From Streptomyces bambusae (lineage in GTDB: Bacteria > Actinomycetota > Actinomycetes > Streptomycetales > Streptomycetaceae), in assembly GCF_020532645.1 (NCBI RefSeq), contig NZ_JAJAUZ010000003.1:62001-126000 (forward strand): 64,000 nt of DNA, in the 5' to 3' direction. The notes beneath the pieces were generated by a model. It made no database searches and was not told the DNA's origin. It was given only the letters and a program-made list of their open reading frames with translations. Below, piece after piece: positions 1 through 8,738 of the stretch. Numbering within the stretch: the first letter of the stretch is position 1; the number at the start of each line of letters is the position of its first letter. The translations under genes were made by a program, and so were the position numbers.

Positions 1-1
1 G

Positions 2-3000
2 CCCGCCCAGGGCCCCGCCGAGGCGAAGGACGCCGCGACCGCGCACCTGCTGGCCCGGCTGCAGCAGCGCAGCATCGAGATCCTGGACGAGCGCACCGAC
101 TCGACCACCACCTACGCCCGTCCCGACGGCACCACGTCGGTGCAGACGTTCACCGGCCCGATCCGCGTCAAGGACGCCAAGGGCACCTGGCGTCCGGTCG
201 ACACCACCCTCGTCGACGCCGGCGACGCGATCCGCCCGAAGAACGCCGCCGCCGACGTCGAACTCTCCGACGGCGGCTCCGGCGAGGGCCTCGTGTCCGT
301 CGGCCGCGGCAAGCACTCCCTCGGCATCGGCTGGCAGGGCAGGCTGCCCGCGCCGAAGCTCAAGGGCTCCACCGCGACGTACGAGAACGCCGTCGCGGGC
401 GGCGGCGACCTGGTGGTCACCGCGCTCAAGGAGGGCTTCAGCCACTCCGTCGTCCTCCACGAGGCCCCCACCAAGCCCGTCGAGTACCGGATTCCGGTCG
501 AGGCCACCGGCCTCAAGCTGACCGAGACCGCCGACAAGCGCCTCCGCTGGAACGATTCCGCAAACAAGGCGAAGGCCACCGCCCCCGCCCCCGTCATGTG
601 GGACTCCTCCTACGACCGCGCCTCCGGCGACGCCGCGCACATCGCGCCCGTCGAGGTCGAGGTCGAGGCGGGCAAGGACGGCAAGGGCCAGGTCCTCGTC
701 CTCAAGCCCAGCATGGCGTTCCTCGGCGACCCCAAGCTGACGTACCCGGTGACGATCGACCCCACCGACTCCCTCATGGGGCCGGTGACCGACACCTGGA
801 TCCAGTACGACGACTACCTCACGAGCCAGCGCGGCTCGACCGAACTGAAGGCCGGCACGTACAACGGAGCCGAGAAGGCCCGTTCCTTCCTCCAGTTCAA
901 CGTCGACAAGTACAAGGGCAAGCAGATCCTCGACACGGACCTGCGCCTGTACTCGTACTACTCCTCGACGTGCTCCACCACGAACTCCGGCAACCAGGTG
1001 CGCCGCATCACCGCCGCCTGGGACCCGTCCGCGATCACCTGGGCCAACCAGCCCGCCACGACCGCGACCGGCGCCGTCACCTCCACCGCGGCCAAGGGCT
1101 ACAACTCCACCTGCCCCGCCGGCCACGTCTCGTGGGACGTCGACGCCATCGTCCAGGCCTGGGCCGACGGCCAGCCCAACCACGGCGTGCGCATCGCCGC
1201 CGTGGACGAGACCGACGTGCTCACCTGGCGCCGCTACCACTCGGCGAACCAGACCGACGGCTCCCACAACGCCACGTACGAGCCCTCGCTGACGGTCGAC
1301 TACAACACCAAGCCCGGCCCGGCCACCCCGGTCTCGCCGCTGTCCGGAACCGCCGGCAACGACACGACGCCGACGCTCACCGGCAAGGCGACCGACCCGG
1401 ACGGCAACACGGTCCAGCTCACCTACGAGATCTGGACCCCGACCGGGACCACCGCCCTGCAGACCGGCAAGTCCGCGTTCACCGCCTCCGGCGTGGCCGC
1501 CCCGTGGACCCCCACCACCGCGCTCGCCCCCGGCAGCTACAAGTGGCGGGCCGCCGTCCACGACGGCAAGACGTGGAACGGCACCTGGTCCGCCTGGCAG
1601 ACCTTCACGGTCGACACCGCCAAGCCCGCCACCACCGCCGTCGGCTCGGGCGACTTCCCGGCCGGCCAGTGGTCCGGCACGGCCAACGCCAACGGCGACT
1701 TCTCCGGCTCGTTCACCTTCACCCCGCCCACCAGCGACGTGAAGGACATCCAGTACAAGCTGGACTCCGGCGCCTGGACGACCGTCGCCACCACCGGCGC
1801 CGCCGTCACGCGGACCCTCACCTTCAAGGCCGGCCCGCACACCGTCACCGCCCACACCCGCGACGCCGCCGGCAACGTGTCCGCCGACGTCACGTACGCG
1901 TTCTCCGCGGGCAAGGGCGCCGCCCTGGTCTCGCCCGCCGAGGGCGACCGGCCCGCGCGCCGCATGGTGCTGATGGCCGAGGGCATGAGCACCTACACCG
2001 GCGTGCGCTACCAGTACCGCCACGGTGAGGCCGACGCCTGGAAGGACGTGCCGGCCCCGGACGTCCGCCGCAGCTCCGACGGCTCCGCCCTGATGGCCTG
2101 GCCGGTCCCGGTCACCGGCGGCAAGCCCGCCTCGCTGTGGTGGAACGTCACCGACACGCTCGCCAACGACGGCGCCGTCGACGTCCGCGCCCTCTTCACC
2201 GACGGCACCCTCAGCGACGCCTCCCCCGAGGCCGCGGTCGTCGTCGACCGCAACGCGGGCGAGGCGCCCACCGCGCAGGTCGGCCCCGGTTCCCTGAACC
2301 TGCTGACCGGCGACTACAAGCTCGGCGCCAAGGACGTCCAGGCCTTCGAGGTCTCCGTCAACCGCACCGCGTCCTCGCGCGCCAACCCGGCCGACTCCGA
2401 GGGCCAGGCGGCCATCTTCGGCCCCGGCTGGGTCTCCTCCGTCAGCGCCGAGACCTCCGGCAGCGGCTACACCCAGCTGCGCCAGACCTCGCCGACCTCG
2501 GTGGAGATCCTCACCGCCGGCGGCGACTCGACCGCGTTCACGGCCACGGCCGGCGGCGGCTGGCAGCCCGAGGCGGGCGCCGGCACGCTGACCCTGACCG
2601 GTTCGCTCACCGGCAGCACCTTCACCCTGAAGGACACCGACGCCACCGTCACCGTCTTCGCGAAGGCCGGCGCCGGCGCCACCACCTGGACCATGGCCAC
2701 CTCGGCCGCGGCCGCCGACGACTCGACGGTCACCGTCGTCTCCGAGACGGTCACCCAGGGCACCGAGACCGTCGCCCGGCCCAAGTACCTGATCTCGCCC
2801 ACCGAGGCGGTCCCGGCAGCGACCTGCCAGGCCACCCCGGCCACCAAGGGCTGCCGGGTGGTGGAGTTCGTCTACGCGACCACCACCACCGCCACCGGCT
2901 GGTCCACCGCGGCCGACTTCGGCGACTTCGCCGGCCAGGTCAAGGAGATCAAGCTGTGGGCCACCGACCCCGGTGCGTCCGCCGCCCGTGACGAGGCCCT

Positions 3001-6000
3001 CTCGGTCTACCGCTACGACAAGGCGGGCCGGCTGCGCCAGCAGTGGAACCCCCACTACTCGCAGGGCACCCAGGTCCAGTACTCCTACGACGCCGGCAAC
3101 CGGGTCTTCTGGCTGATGTCGGGCGCCGACCAGCCGATGAACTTCCACTACGGCAAGGCCGGCTCCTCCCTCACCGCCGGTGAGGGCATGCTCCTCAAGG
3201 TCACCCGCGCCGCCCTCAAGCAGGGCACGACGGACACCACCGAGGGCACCGCCACCACCAGCGTCGTCTACGACGTCCCGCTGACCGGCACCAAGGCCCC
3301 GCTCCAGATGGGCGCCACCGCGGTCGCCGGCTGGGCGCAGAACGAGGTCCCGGCCGACGCCACGGCGGTCTTCCCCGCCGACTCCGTGCCCGCCTCCGCC
3401 ACCGGCGCCGACCTCGACGCCGCCGCGTACGCGCGGGCCACCGTCACGTACGTCGACGCCAACGGCCGCGAGACCAACACCGCCACCCCCGGCGGCGGTC
3501 TCACCACCACCGAGTTCGACGCGTACGGCAACACCGTCAGCACCCTCGGCGCCGCCAACCGCGAACTCGCCCTGGGCACCGGCCCGGACGCCGCGGGCAA
3601 GCTCGCCGCACTCGGCCTGACCGGCCTGAGCACCGCAGAGCGCGCCGAGCGCCTGGCCACCACCTCCGTCTACTCGGCGGACGGCCAGCGCATGACGCAC
3701 GCCTACGGCCCGCTGCACCTGGTCACCCTGGGCAGCACGGTCGCCGCGTCCGGCGCCAACCCGGAGCTGCCCGCGGGCGCCCAGGTCGCCGCCCGGTCGC
3801 ACACCGCCTACAAGCACGACGAGGGCCGGCCCGCCGGCGCCGCCGTGTCCGGCCAGGTCACCTCCTCCGCCACCGGCGCGGCGATCGAGGGCTACGCCCA
3901 GGACGCCGACGTCCGCACCACGGTCACCACGTACAACTGGGCGACCGGCGAGGAGATTGCGAACAAGGACCCGCAGGGCACCCAGCTCGGCGCGACCCGC
4001 TCCACCTACCGCGCGGACGGCAAGCTGGAGACCACCAGCCTCGCCGCCTCCAACGGCAGCGACGCGGGCACCCTGACGTACACGTACTACACCGCGGGCG
4101 GCACCGGCGCGTGCGCCGGACGTCCCGAGTGGGCCGGCAAGCTGTGCAGGACGGCCCCGGCCGGCGCCATCACCGGCGGCGGCTCCAACCCGGCCGAACT
4201 GCCGGTCACCGTGTACCAGTACAACCGCTGGGGCGGCGTCACCACCACCGCCAAGACCGTGGGCGGCGTCACCCGCACCAGCACCGTCACCTACGACGAC
4301 GCCGGCCGCCGCGTGAAGTCCTCGGTCACCGGTGGCGTGGGCACCGCCACCCCCGACACCACGTTCACCTTCGACGGTGACACCGGCCGCACGCTCACCC
4401 AGTCCTCGGGCGGGCAGACGGTGACCTACGCGTACGACACGCTGGGCCGCCTGGTCTCGTACAAGGACGGCTCCGGCAACACCACGACGACCGAGTACGA
4501 CCTGCTCGACCGTCCGGTGAAGACGTCCGACTCCACCTCGGCCACCACCACCTACGGCTACACCGCCGAAGGCGACCTGGGCTCGCTGACCGACTCGGTC
4601 GCGGGCACCTTCACCGCCGCGTACACCGCCGACGGCCGGCTCGCCTCGCAGACCCTGCCGGGCGGCCACAAGCTGAAGGTCACCACCGACCCGGTGGGCC
4701 GGGTGACCGCCCGCGAGTACACCGACGCGAGCGGCGCCACTGTCCTCGCGGACGTGGCCGAGTTCCGGATCAGCGGCCAGCAGGTCGGCCGGACCGAGAC
4801 CGCCGGCACCACGGTGTCCAGCGACTACCGCTACGACGCCACCGACCGCCTGACGCAGGTCGTCGACACGACCGTCGCGGGCTGCACCGCCCGCGGCTAC
4901 GGCTTCGACGCCAACCGCAACCGGACCTCGAAGTCGGTCACCACCGACGACTGCGACCCGGGCACCGCGGACGCGACCACGGCGAACACCTCGTACGCCT
5001 ACGACAGCGCCGACCGCCTGGTCGACGCCGGCCGCACGTACGACGCCTTCGGCCGCACCACGGCCAACGGCACCGCGACGCTGGAGTACTTCACCGGCGA
5101 CGTGCTGCGCACCGAGACGGTCGGCGACCGGCGCCGCACCTGGGACCTCGACGGCGTCGGCCGCATGGCCGTCGCCACCACCCAGTCCCGCGCGGCCGAC
5201 GGCACCTGGTCGACGACCGGCACCGTCACCCAGCACTACGGCGACGAGTCGAACAGCCCCGACTGGGCCAAGCACAGCGACGGCACCGTCACCCGCTTCG
5301 TCAACGACATCGTCGGCTCGCTCGGCGCCGTCACCAACGGCACCGGCGTGGAGCTCCAGCTCTCCAACCTGCGCGGCGACGTCTCGGTCCGCCTCGACCT
5401 GGCGAACCCGGGCGCCTCCACCGTGCAGCGCTACGACGAGTACGGCGTGCCCGTCGACGGCACCGGGGCCACCCGCTACGGCTGGCAGGGCGGCGCCCAG
5501 GTCTCCAGCGAGAGCCTGAGCGGCCTGGTGCTGACCGGCGTCCGCGCCTACGAGCCGGGCACCGGCCGGTTCCTCCAGTCGGACCCGCAGTACGGCGGCG
5601 CCACCAACGCGTACGCGTACTGCAACGGCGACCCGGTGGGCTGCCGCGACATCAGCGGCACCGCCAGCTACTACGTGTACTACGACCTGGGCCGGACCGG
5701 CGCGTCCGACAAGCAGGTGTTCACGTACTGGAAGAACCACTTCAAGGCGGTCTTCCCGATCCCCGGACGCCCCAACAAGATCACGCACGAGGGCCAGAAG
5801 TTCACGCTGTGGCCGGTGATGTGGGGCATCGAGATGTACTTCCCGCTGAAGGTCAACAGCATCGGCAAGAGCTACCTCCAGCTCGGCGCCCGCTTCGGGC
5901 ACCCGGACTGGCCGGGCGGCTGGATCGGCTTCGACCTCTACAAGTCGAAGGGCCGCATGAAGCTGGAGGTCCGCGGCAAGCTGGGCGGTCTCGCGGCCAT

Positions 6001-6091
6001 CTGCAACCGGACCTGCAACGAGAAGGCCGGCCGGAAGTACTGGGACAAGCTGGGCGCGAACCTGAAGCGGGTGGTCCGCGACAAGTTCTAG
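2..6091 (+). CDS. Rhs/YD-repeat protein with DNRLRE domain, 5' end outside window
   Basis: The reading frame is already open at the window edge (a GTG at 140 is only internal), so the N-terminus and any signal peptide are missing. Counting residues from 140, a DNRLRE domain spans about 210-390 (cell-wall associated, actinobacterial type). Two Ig/FN3-like modules follow at about 395-590, then a region with YDxxGR repeats (about 1390-1770) and the Rhs core ending in GRFLQSDPQYGG..NAYAYCNGDPVG. The last ~140 residues after this boundary are a distinct tip, aromatic-rich then basic, with no motif I recognise. Family knowledge: such proteins are secreted, wrap a shell around a C-terminal toxin or effector, and are often paired with a downstream immunity gene. 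The toxin role is inferred. Confidence 0.9.
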   Translation, partial: PAQGPAEAKDAATAHLLARLQQRSIEILDERTDSTTTYARPDGTTSVQTFTGPIRVKDAKGTWRPVDTTLVDAGDAIRPKNAAADVELSDGGSGEGLVSVGRGKHSLGIGWQGRLPAPKLKGSTATYENAVAGGGDLVVTALKEGFSHSVVLHEAPTKPVEYRIPVEATGLKLTETADKRLRWNDSANKAKATAPAPVMWDSSYDRASGDAAHIAPVEVEVEAGKDGKGQVLVLKPSMAFLGDPKLTYPVTIDPTDSLMGPVTDTWIQYDDYLTSQRGSTELKAGTYNGAEKARSFLQFNVDKYKGKQILDTDLRLYSYYSSTCSTTNSGNQVRRITAAWDPSAITWANQPATTATGAVTSTAAKGYNSTCPAGHVSWDVDAIVQAWADGQPNHGVRIAAVDETDVLTWRRYHSANQTDGSHNATYEPSLTVDYNTKPGPATPVSPLSGTAGNDTTPTLTGKATDPDGNTVQLTYEIWTPTGTTALQTGKSAFTASGVAAPWTPTTALAPGSYKWRAAVHDGKTWNGTWSAWQTFTVDTAKPATTAVGSGDFPAGQWSGTANANGDFSGSFTFTPPTSDVKDIQYKLDSGAWTTVATTGAAVTRTLTFKAGPHTVTAHTRDAAGNVSADVTYAFSAGKGAALVSPAEGDRPARRMVLMAEGMSTYTGVRYQYRHGEADAWKDVPAPDVRRSSDGSALMAWPVPVTGGKPASLWWNVTDTLANDGAVDVRALFTDGTLSDASPEAAVVVDRNAGEAPTAQVGPGSLNLLTGDYKLGAKDVQAFEVSVNRTASSRANPADSEGQAAIFGPGWVSSVSAETSGSGYTQLRQTSPTSVEILTAGGDSTAFTATAGGGWQPEAGAGTLTLTGSLTGSTFTLKDTDATVTVFAKAGAGATTWTMATSAAAADDSTVTVVSETVTQGTETVARPKYLISPTEAVPAATCQATPATKGCRVVEFVYATTTTATGWSTAADFGDFAGQVKEIKLWATDPGASAARDEALSVYRYDKAGRLRQQWNPHYSQGTQVQYSYDAGNRVFWLMSGADQPMNFHYGKAGSSLTAGEGMLLKVTRAALKQGTTDTTEGTATTSVVYDVPLTGTKAPLQMGATAVAGWAQNEVPADATAVFPADSVPASATGADLDAAAYARATVTYVDANGRETNTATPGGGLTTTEFDAYGNTVSTLGAANRELALGTGPDAAGKLAALGLTGLSTAERAERLATTSVYSADGQRMTHAYGPLHLVTLGSTVAASGANPELPAGAQVAARSHTAYKHDEGRPAGAAVSGQVTSSATGAAIEGYAQDADVRTTVTTYNWATGEEIANKDPQGTQLGATRSTYRADGKLETTSLAASNGSDAGTLTYTYYTAGGTGACAGRPEWAGKLCRTAPAGAITGGGSNPAELPVTVYQYNRWGGVTTTAKTVGGVTRTSTVTYDDAGRRVKSSVTGGVGTATPDTTFTFDGDTGRTLTQSSGGQTVTYAYDTLGRLVSYKDGSGNTTTTEYDLLDRPVKTSDSTSATTTYGYTAEGDLGSLTDSVAGTFTAAYTADGRLASQTLPGGHKLKVTTDPVGRVTAREYTDASGATVLADVAEFRISGQQVGRTETAGTTVSSDYRYDATDRLTQVVDTTVAGCTARGYGFDANRNRTSKSVTTDDCDPGTADATTANTSYAYDSADRLVDAGRTYDAFGRTTANGTATLEYFTGDVLRTETVGDRRRTWDLDGVGRMAVATTQSRAADGTWSTTGTVTQHYGDESNSPDWAKHSDGTVTRFVNDIVGSLGAVTNGTGVELQLSNLRGDVSVRLDLANPGASTVQRYDEYGVPVDGTGATRYGWQGGAQVSSESLSGLVLTGVRAYEPGTGRFLQSDPQYGGATNAYAYCNGDPVGCRDISGTASYYVYYDLGRTGASDKQVFTYWKNHFKAVFPIPGRPNKITHEGQKFTLWPVMWGIEMYFPLKVNSIGKSYLQLGARFGHPDWPGGWIGFDLYKSKGRMKLEVRGKLGGLAAICNRTCNEKAGRKYWDKLGANLKRVVRDKF

Positions 6092-6110
6092 GACCGGCTA
6101 CAGCACCGGT

Positions 6111-6140
6111 TGCCGGAGCGGAATCTTCCGCTCCCCGGCA
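6111..6140. terminator. Strong hairpin after the Rhs gene
   Basis: GGAGCGGAA and TTCCGCTCC form a 9-bp stem with a 2-nt core (6115-6134), extended by flanking TGCCGG/CCGGCA with a small bulge. It lies 20 nt after the Rhs stop and has no U-tract, as is usual for Streptomyces terminators. Confidence 0.6.
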
Positions 6141-6151
6141 TGGCGTTCTCC

Positions 6152-6165
6152 TTGAACATGTTCAA
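6152..6165. promoter_or_regulatory. 14-bp perfect palindrome, candidate operator
   Basis: TTGAACATGTTCAA is a perfect palindrome, followed by another TGTTCAA half-site at 6171-6177. It sits in an AT-rich pocket about 100 bp upstream of the small membrane-protein start at 6269. The binding regulator is unknown. Confidence 0.5.
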
Positions 6166-6268
6166 TAATGTGTTCAACGAGGGCGTCCGGCGGCCCGTGA
6201 CCCCGTTTCGCCGGGGCGCGGGCCGCCGTGCACCCGAGCCCCACCCGCTCCCAGAACGGCCCCGCCCC

Positions 6269-6610
6269 ATGAGCGCCCCGCGCACCGCCCGCCCCGGCCG
6301 CAAGGCCACCGTCCTCGCCTGCTCCTACGTCGGGCTGATCACGGCGGTGTCCCTGGCCCGCGGCATCGCCGGAGCCCACGGTGACGCCACCCAGGCCGTG
6401 CTCTTCTTCCTCGCCTTCCCGGGCTCCCTCCTCGTCACCGCCTTCGTGGTCCTCCCGGTCGGCGCCCTCCTCGACGGCGGTGCTTCCGAGGCGGCCAACC
6501 CGTACGGCCCGATGGTCTACCTGGCCGGCGGCGCCGCCGTGAACGTCTTCCTCGTCCACACGGCCGCCAGGGTCCTCCGCCGCTTCCGCGCGGCCCGCCG
6601 CGCGGGCTGA
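6269..6610 (+). CDS. Small three-helix membrane protein (possible SCO4225-like family)
   Basis: 113 residues from ATG 6269, beginning MSAPRTARPGRK. Three hydrophobic segments are visible at about residues 13-35, 42-68 and 80-100, with an Arg-rich cytoplasmic tail (RRFRAARRAG). It resembles the small SCO4225-type membrane proteins of Streptomyces, but I cannot confirm this by eye. The start at 6269 is preferred over an in-frame GTG at 6110 because the latter lies inside the terminator hairpin. It follows a polymorphic Rhs protein by about 180 bp on the same strand, so an immunity role is possible but unproven; the intervening hairpin and palindrome suggest separate transcription. Confidence 0.55.
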   Translation: MSAPRTARPGRKATVLACSYVGLITAVSLARGIAGAHGDATQAVLFFLAFPGSLLVTAFVVLPVGALLDGGASEAANPYGPMVYLAGGAAVNVFLVHTAARVLRRFRAARRAG

Positions 6611-6666
6611 CCGGGTCGGGCCGGCCCGCCTCGTACACGAACACCGGGGCCTGGGCGAGCCCGGTC

Positions 6667-7194
6667 TCACACCAGCGCACTGCCGACGTTGCGCATCATG
6701 CGCCGCAGGACGCGGACGGTCGTGGCGTAGTCGGCGTCGTCGATGCCCGCATGGATCTCGGCGCGCCACTGCGGGGCATGGGACTTGAGCTCCGCGCGGG
6801 CCCGGTCGCCGGCCGCGGTGATCCGCAGCCGGCCGGCCGCATCCCGGGTGACCCACCCGCGCTCCAGCACGGCCTCGGCATCGCCCGCGATGTCGTCCTC
6901 GGGCCGCAGGTAACTCGTCATCGCCCCGGTCAGCTCGGGCACGGTCATCCCGCCGTCGTCCGCCGCGAGGTCCTCCGTCGAGAGGTGCCGCAGGATCCAG
7001 TACTGCGGCTGGGTGAAGCCGAGTTCGGCCTGCCGCTGCCGGATGAACCGGATGACGTCCTGGTAGGCGACCCCGGTCCAGTAGGCGACCGGCTCCGTGG
7101 CGAGCTCGGAGTCGGAGGGCTCGGAGTCGGTGGGCTCGGAGTCGGTGGGCCGGGTGGTGGCGAGCCGGGCGTCTGACTGCTGCGTGGTGTCCAT
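6667..7194 (-). CDS. MarR-family winged-helix regulator
   Basis: 175 residues starting at ATG 7194 with an AGGAGG ribosome site 7 nt upstream. After a low-complexity N-terminus with three TDSEP-like repeats (DNA: 15-bp tandem repeat, 7104-7148), the core runs AYQDVIRFIRQRQAELGFTQ, QYWILRHLS and a winged-helix segment (VPELTGAMTSYL..AVLERGWVTRDAAGRLRITAAGDRA), as in MarR proteins that bind small ligands or phenolics. It converges on the small membrane gene and is read from a MerR-type promoter (7238-7268), so an outside MerR/SoxR-like factor may induce it. The target and ligand are unknown. Confidence 0.7.
   Translation of the reverse strand: MDTTQQSDARLATTRPTDSEPTDSEPSDSELATEPVAYWTGVAYQDVIRFIRQRQAELGFTQPQYWILRHLSTEDLAADDGGMTVPELTGAMTSYLRPEDDIAGDAEAVLERGWVTRDAAGRLRITAAGDRARAELKSHAPQWRAEIHAGIDDADYATTVRVLRRMMRNVGSALV
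7104..7148. repeat. 15-bp tandem repeat, three copies, inside the MarR gene
   Basis: Three head-to-tail copies of GCTCGGAGTCGG(A/T)GG encode the acidic TDSEP repeats at the regulator's N-terminus. The count could vary between strains because the unit is a multiple of three. Confidence 0.8.
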
Positions 7195-7237
7195 CGGGTG
7201 CCTCCTCGTGGCGACGGGCCGTTGCCCGGACGCGCCC

Positions 7238-7268
7238 ACCGTAGAACCTCAAGTCCACTTGAGATCAA
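7238..7268 (-). promoter_or_regulatory. MerR/SoxR-type promoter with 19-bp spacer and dyad
   Basis: On the minus strand TTGATC (-35) and TACGGT (-10) are separated by exactly 19 bp, and the spacer holds the dyad CTCAAGT-N2-ACTTGAG (7248-7263). A long spacer plus a dyad of the form CCTCAAGT..ACTTGAG is the hallmark of MerR-family promoters and close to the SoxR box. It faces the MarR gene. No MerR-family gene is present in the window. Confidence 0.65.
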
Positions 7269-7298
7269 GACGTCTGGCGGGCCGATCCGGACAGTCGA

Positions 7299-7800
7299 TG
7301 GGCGAGCCGCGGCTGCGGTGGCACCGGGCGGTCGTCTCCCGGAGGGACGTCACCACCATCGCCCTCACCGCGGAGGTCGCCTGGGCCGCGGGCATCCCGA
7401 CCGACCGGCTCGGCAGCGCGCAGCCGGGAGGCGATCACCGGTGGCGCCGCCCGTCACGGGTTCGTGGCCTACCTGGCGGTCACTATCGCCGACGTGCTCG
7501 CCAGCCCGGGGATTCTGCGCCCGCGCACCACTGTCCGCGCCACCGGGCGCCGGGCGTTCGCGATACCGGCCGCGTCCGGCATGCCCATCGGCGCCGCCGC
7601 CTCCCTCGGCGTCGGAGGGAGCGTCATGACCGTCCCGCTGCTGCGGCGTTCGGGACTCCCGATGGGCACCGCGGCTGCGCCGGCCAACCCGCTCACCGCC
7701 CTGCATCAGAGCCCCGGCCTGCGCGGTCTTCCTCGCCCACCGCTCTGGGCCGGACACCCGGGCGCTGGTGCTCGCCGCCATGCCGGTCCGCAGCCCGTGA
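7299..7800 (+). pseudogene. Degenerate remnant, probably of a TauE/SafE (TSUP) permease
   Basis: No intact gene fits this stretch. In the frame through 7464 the translation reads FVAYLAVTIADVLASPGI, then PIGAAASLGVGGSVMTVPLL and RRSGLPMGTAAAPANPLTAL, closely resembling a TSUP-family core (LGVGGSVMTVPLL...ANPL). The similarity stops at about 7705. Upstream (7298-7420) a different frame gives VSRRDVTTIALTAEVAWAAGIPTDRL, and downstream another frame ends in TRALVLAAMPVRSP before a stop at 7800. The broken frames and short length suggest a decayed gene. Assignment to TSUP is by motif only. Confidence 0.45.
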
Positions 7801-7837
7801 GCCCGGCCTCTCGCACGGCTCCCGCTGCGCGGTCGCG

Positions 7838-8314
7838 TCACCGCTGCACGCGCAGGAACTCGTCGGCGAAGCCGCACTGCTCGGCGATCGTGCGCAGCTG
7901 GTCGTCGGGCAGGGCGCCCGGCCGGGCCAGGACGGCCGCCATCGCCTCGGCCGTGAGCCCGAGGTCGGCGGCGATGCCCAGGTCCCCGGCCGGGCGGGCG
8001 TCCGGGGCGTCCTCGCCTGGCGGTTGGGTGCCGAGGACGTCGAGGGCCTGGGCGGCGAGCGTGTGCCGGTGCGCGGCCCGTGCGTCCGACAGCAGCAGGC
8101 CGGTTCCCGCCGGTGTGGAACGCAGGATCAGGAAGAACGACTCGTCGGCGTTGAAGAACCCGAACACCGTGCCGTCCGGGGCCTCGACGTCGCGCACGGC
8201 GGCGATCGCCTCGTCCAGGCCCGTGAGTGCGGTGCGGTCCAGGCGGGTGCACTGCCTGCGGCCGTCCCGGCGGACCACGGCGACCGCGTACCGGTGGCTC
8301 TTGTGTTCTGTCAC
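7838..8314 (-). CDS. Paralog of tRNA adenosine deaminase-associated protein
   Basis: 158 residues from GTG 8314. The pattern of an N-terminal beta strand (YAVAVVRRDG), a central FGFFNADESFFLILRSTP segment, a LLLSDARAA motif, an acidic linker and the C-terminal PAGDLGIAADLGLTAEAM..CGFADEFLRV matches the actinobacterial protein usually encoded beside tadA. Here no tadA is present. It is divergent from a stand-alone TsaD, so two proteins linked to tRNA modification are neighbours away from their usual loci. The biochemical role of the family is unknown. An upstream in-frame ATG at 8383 is less likely because conservation starts after the GTG. Confidence 0.6.
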   Translation of the reverse strand: MTEHKSHRYAVAVVRRDGRRQCTRLDRTALTGLDEAIAAVRDVEAPDGTVFGFFNADESFFLILRSTPAGTGLLLSDARAAHRHTLAAQALDVLGTQPPGEDAPDARPAGDLGIAADLGLTAEAMAAVLARPGALPDDQLRTIAEQCGFADEFLRVQR

Positions 8315-8632
8315 GGTCCCAGAGGTGCCCCGTCGGAGCACGGGGTAGCCGCCCGGAGACCGGGTGTGGCCCGCACGGAGCAAGAGTCCCTCCTGCCCGC
8401 GAGGAGTGCAGGCGTTAACAAAGCGTCAAAATCCGCTGCCCGAGCGCAAGAAGTCCGTCAAGAACGCGAACAAGCCAGTCCGTGGCAGTCACTCTGTTGC
8501 GGCGACGGAGGCGGGACCGCGGTCCTGCGGTGCTGCGGCTGCCGGGCACGGCCACTGGCCCTGTCTACGGCCTGCGCGATCCGGGCGGGAGTCCGGAGGC
8601 GGCGCGCAGCGGGCCGCACCCCCGTCGCACGC
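8315..8632. other. Intergenic stretch without a recognised gene
   Basis: About 320 bp between the TadA-associated paralog and the hairpin before tsaD. Short open frames exist here but show no family motif, no convincing ribosome site and poor codon bias. The promoter of the minus-strand gene should lie here, but I see no clear -10/-35 pair. Confidence 0.4.
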
Positions 8633-8688
8633 CACGTGAGTCGTCCGGCGGGCCGGTGGGGACCTCCCGGCGCCGGACGGCTCACGTG
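8633..8688. terminator. 18-bp near-perfect stem-loop upstream of tsaD
   Basis: CACGTGAG..CGTCCGGCG at 8633-8650 pairs with 8671-8688; 17 of 18 positions are complementary and the last is a G:U pair, around a 20-nt loop that can itself fold. It ends 50 nt before the tsaD start. It may be a terminator insulating tsaD or an attenuator in its leader. Confidence 0.6.
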
Positions 8689-8710
8689 CGCACGCCGACC
8701 GGGTACCTTA

Positions 8711-8727
8711 TTGCACATTACTTGCAA
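8711..8727. promoter_or_regulatory. TTGCA-N7-TGCAA dyad in the tsaD promoter region
   Basis: An AT-rich island between the hairpin and the tsaD start carries TTGCA and TGCAA arms separated by 7 bp. It lies 12 bp before GTG 8739. It looks like an operator; the regulator is unknown, and it does not match the Zur box. Confidence 0.4.
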
Positions 8728-8738
8728 GAGCAGTTTCT

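Noticed and set aside
598..2028. Long plus-strand frame inside the Rhs gene
   Set aside because: Arg/Pro/His-rich translation typical of the +1 shadow of a GC-rich gene; no motifs.
8364..8639. 91-codon frame before tsaD
   Set aside because: No ribosome site, no family resemblance, overlaps the leader hairpin region; composition like non-coding DNA.
8711..8727. Zur box controlling tsaD
   Set aside because: The dyad TTGCA-N7-TGCAA does not match the Streptomyces Zur consensus TGaaAatGATTttCA.
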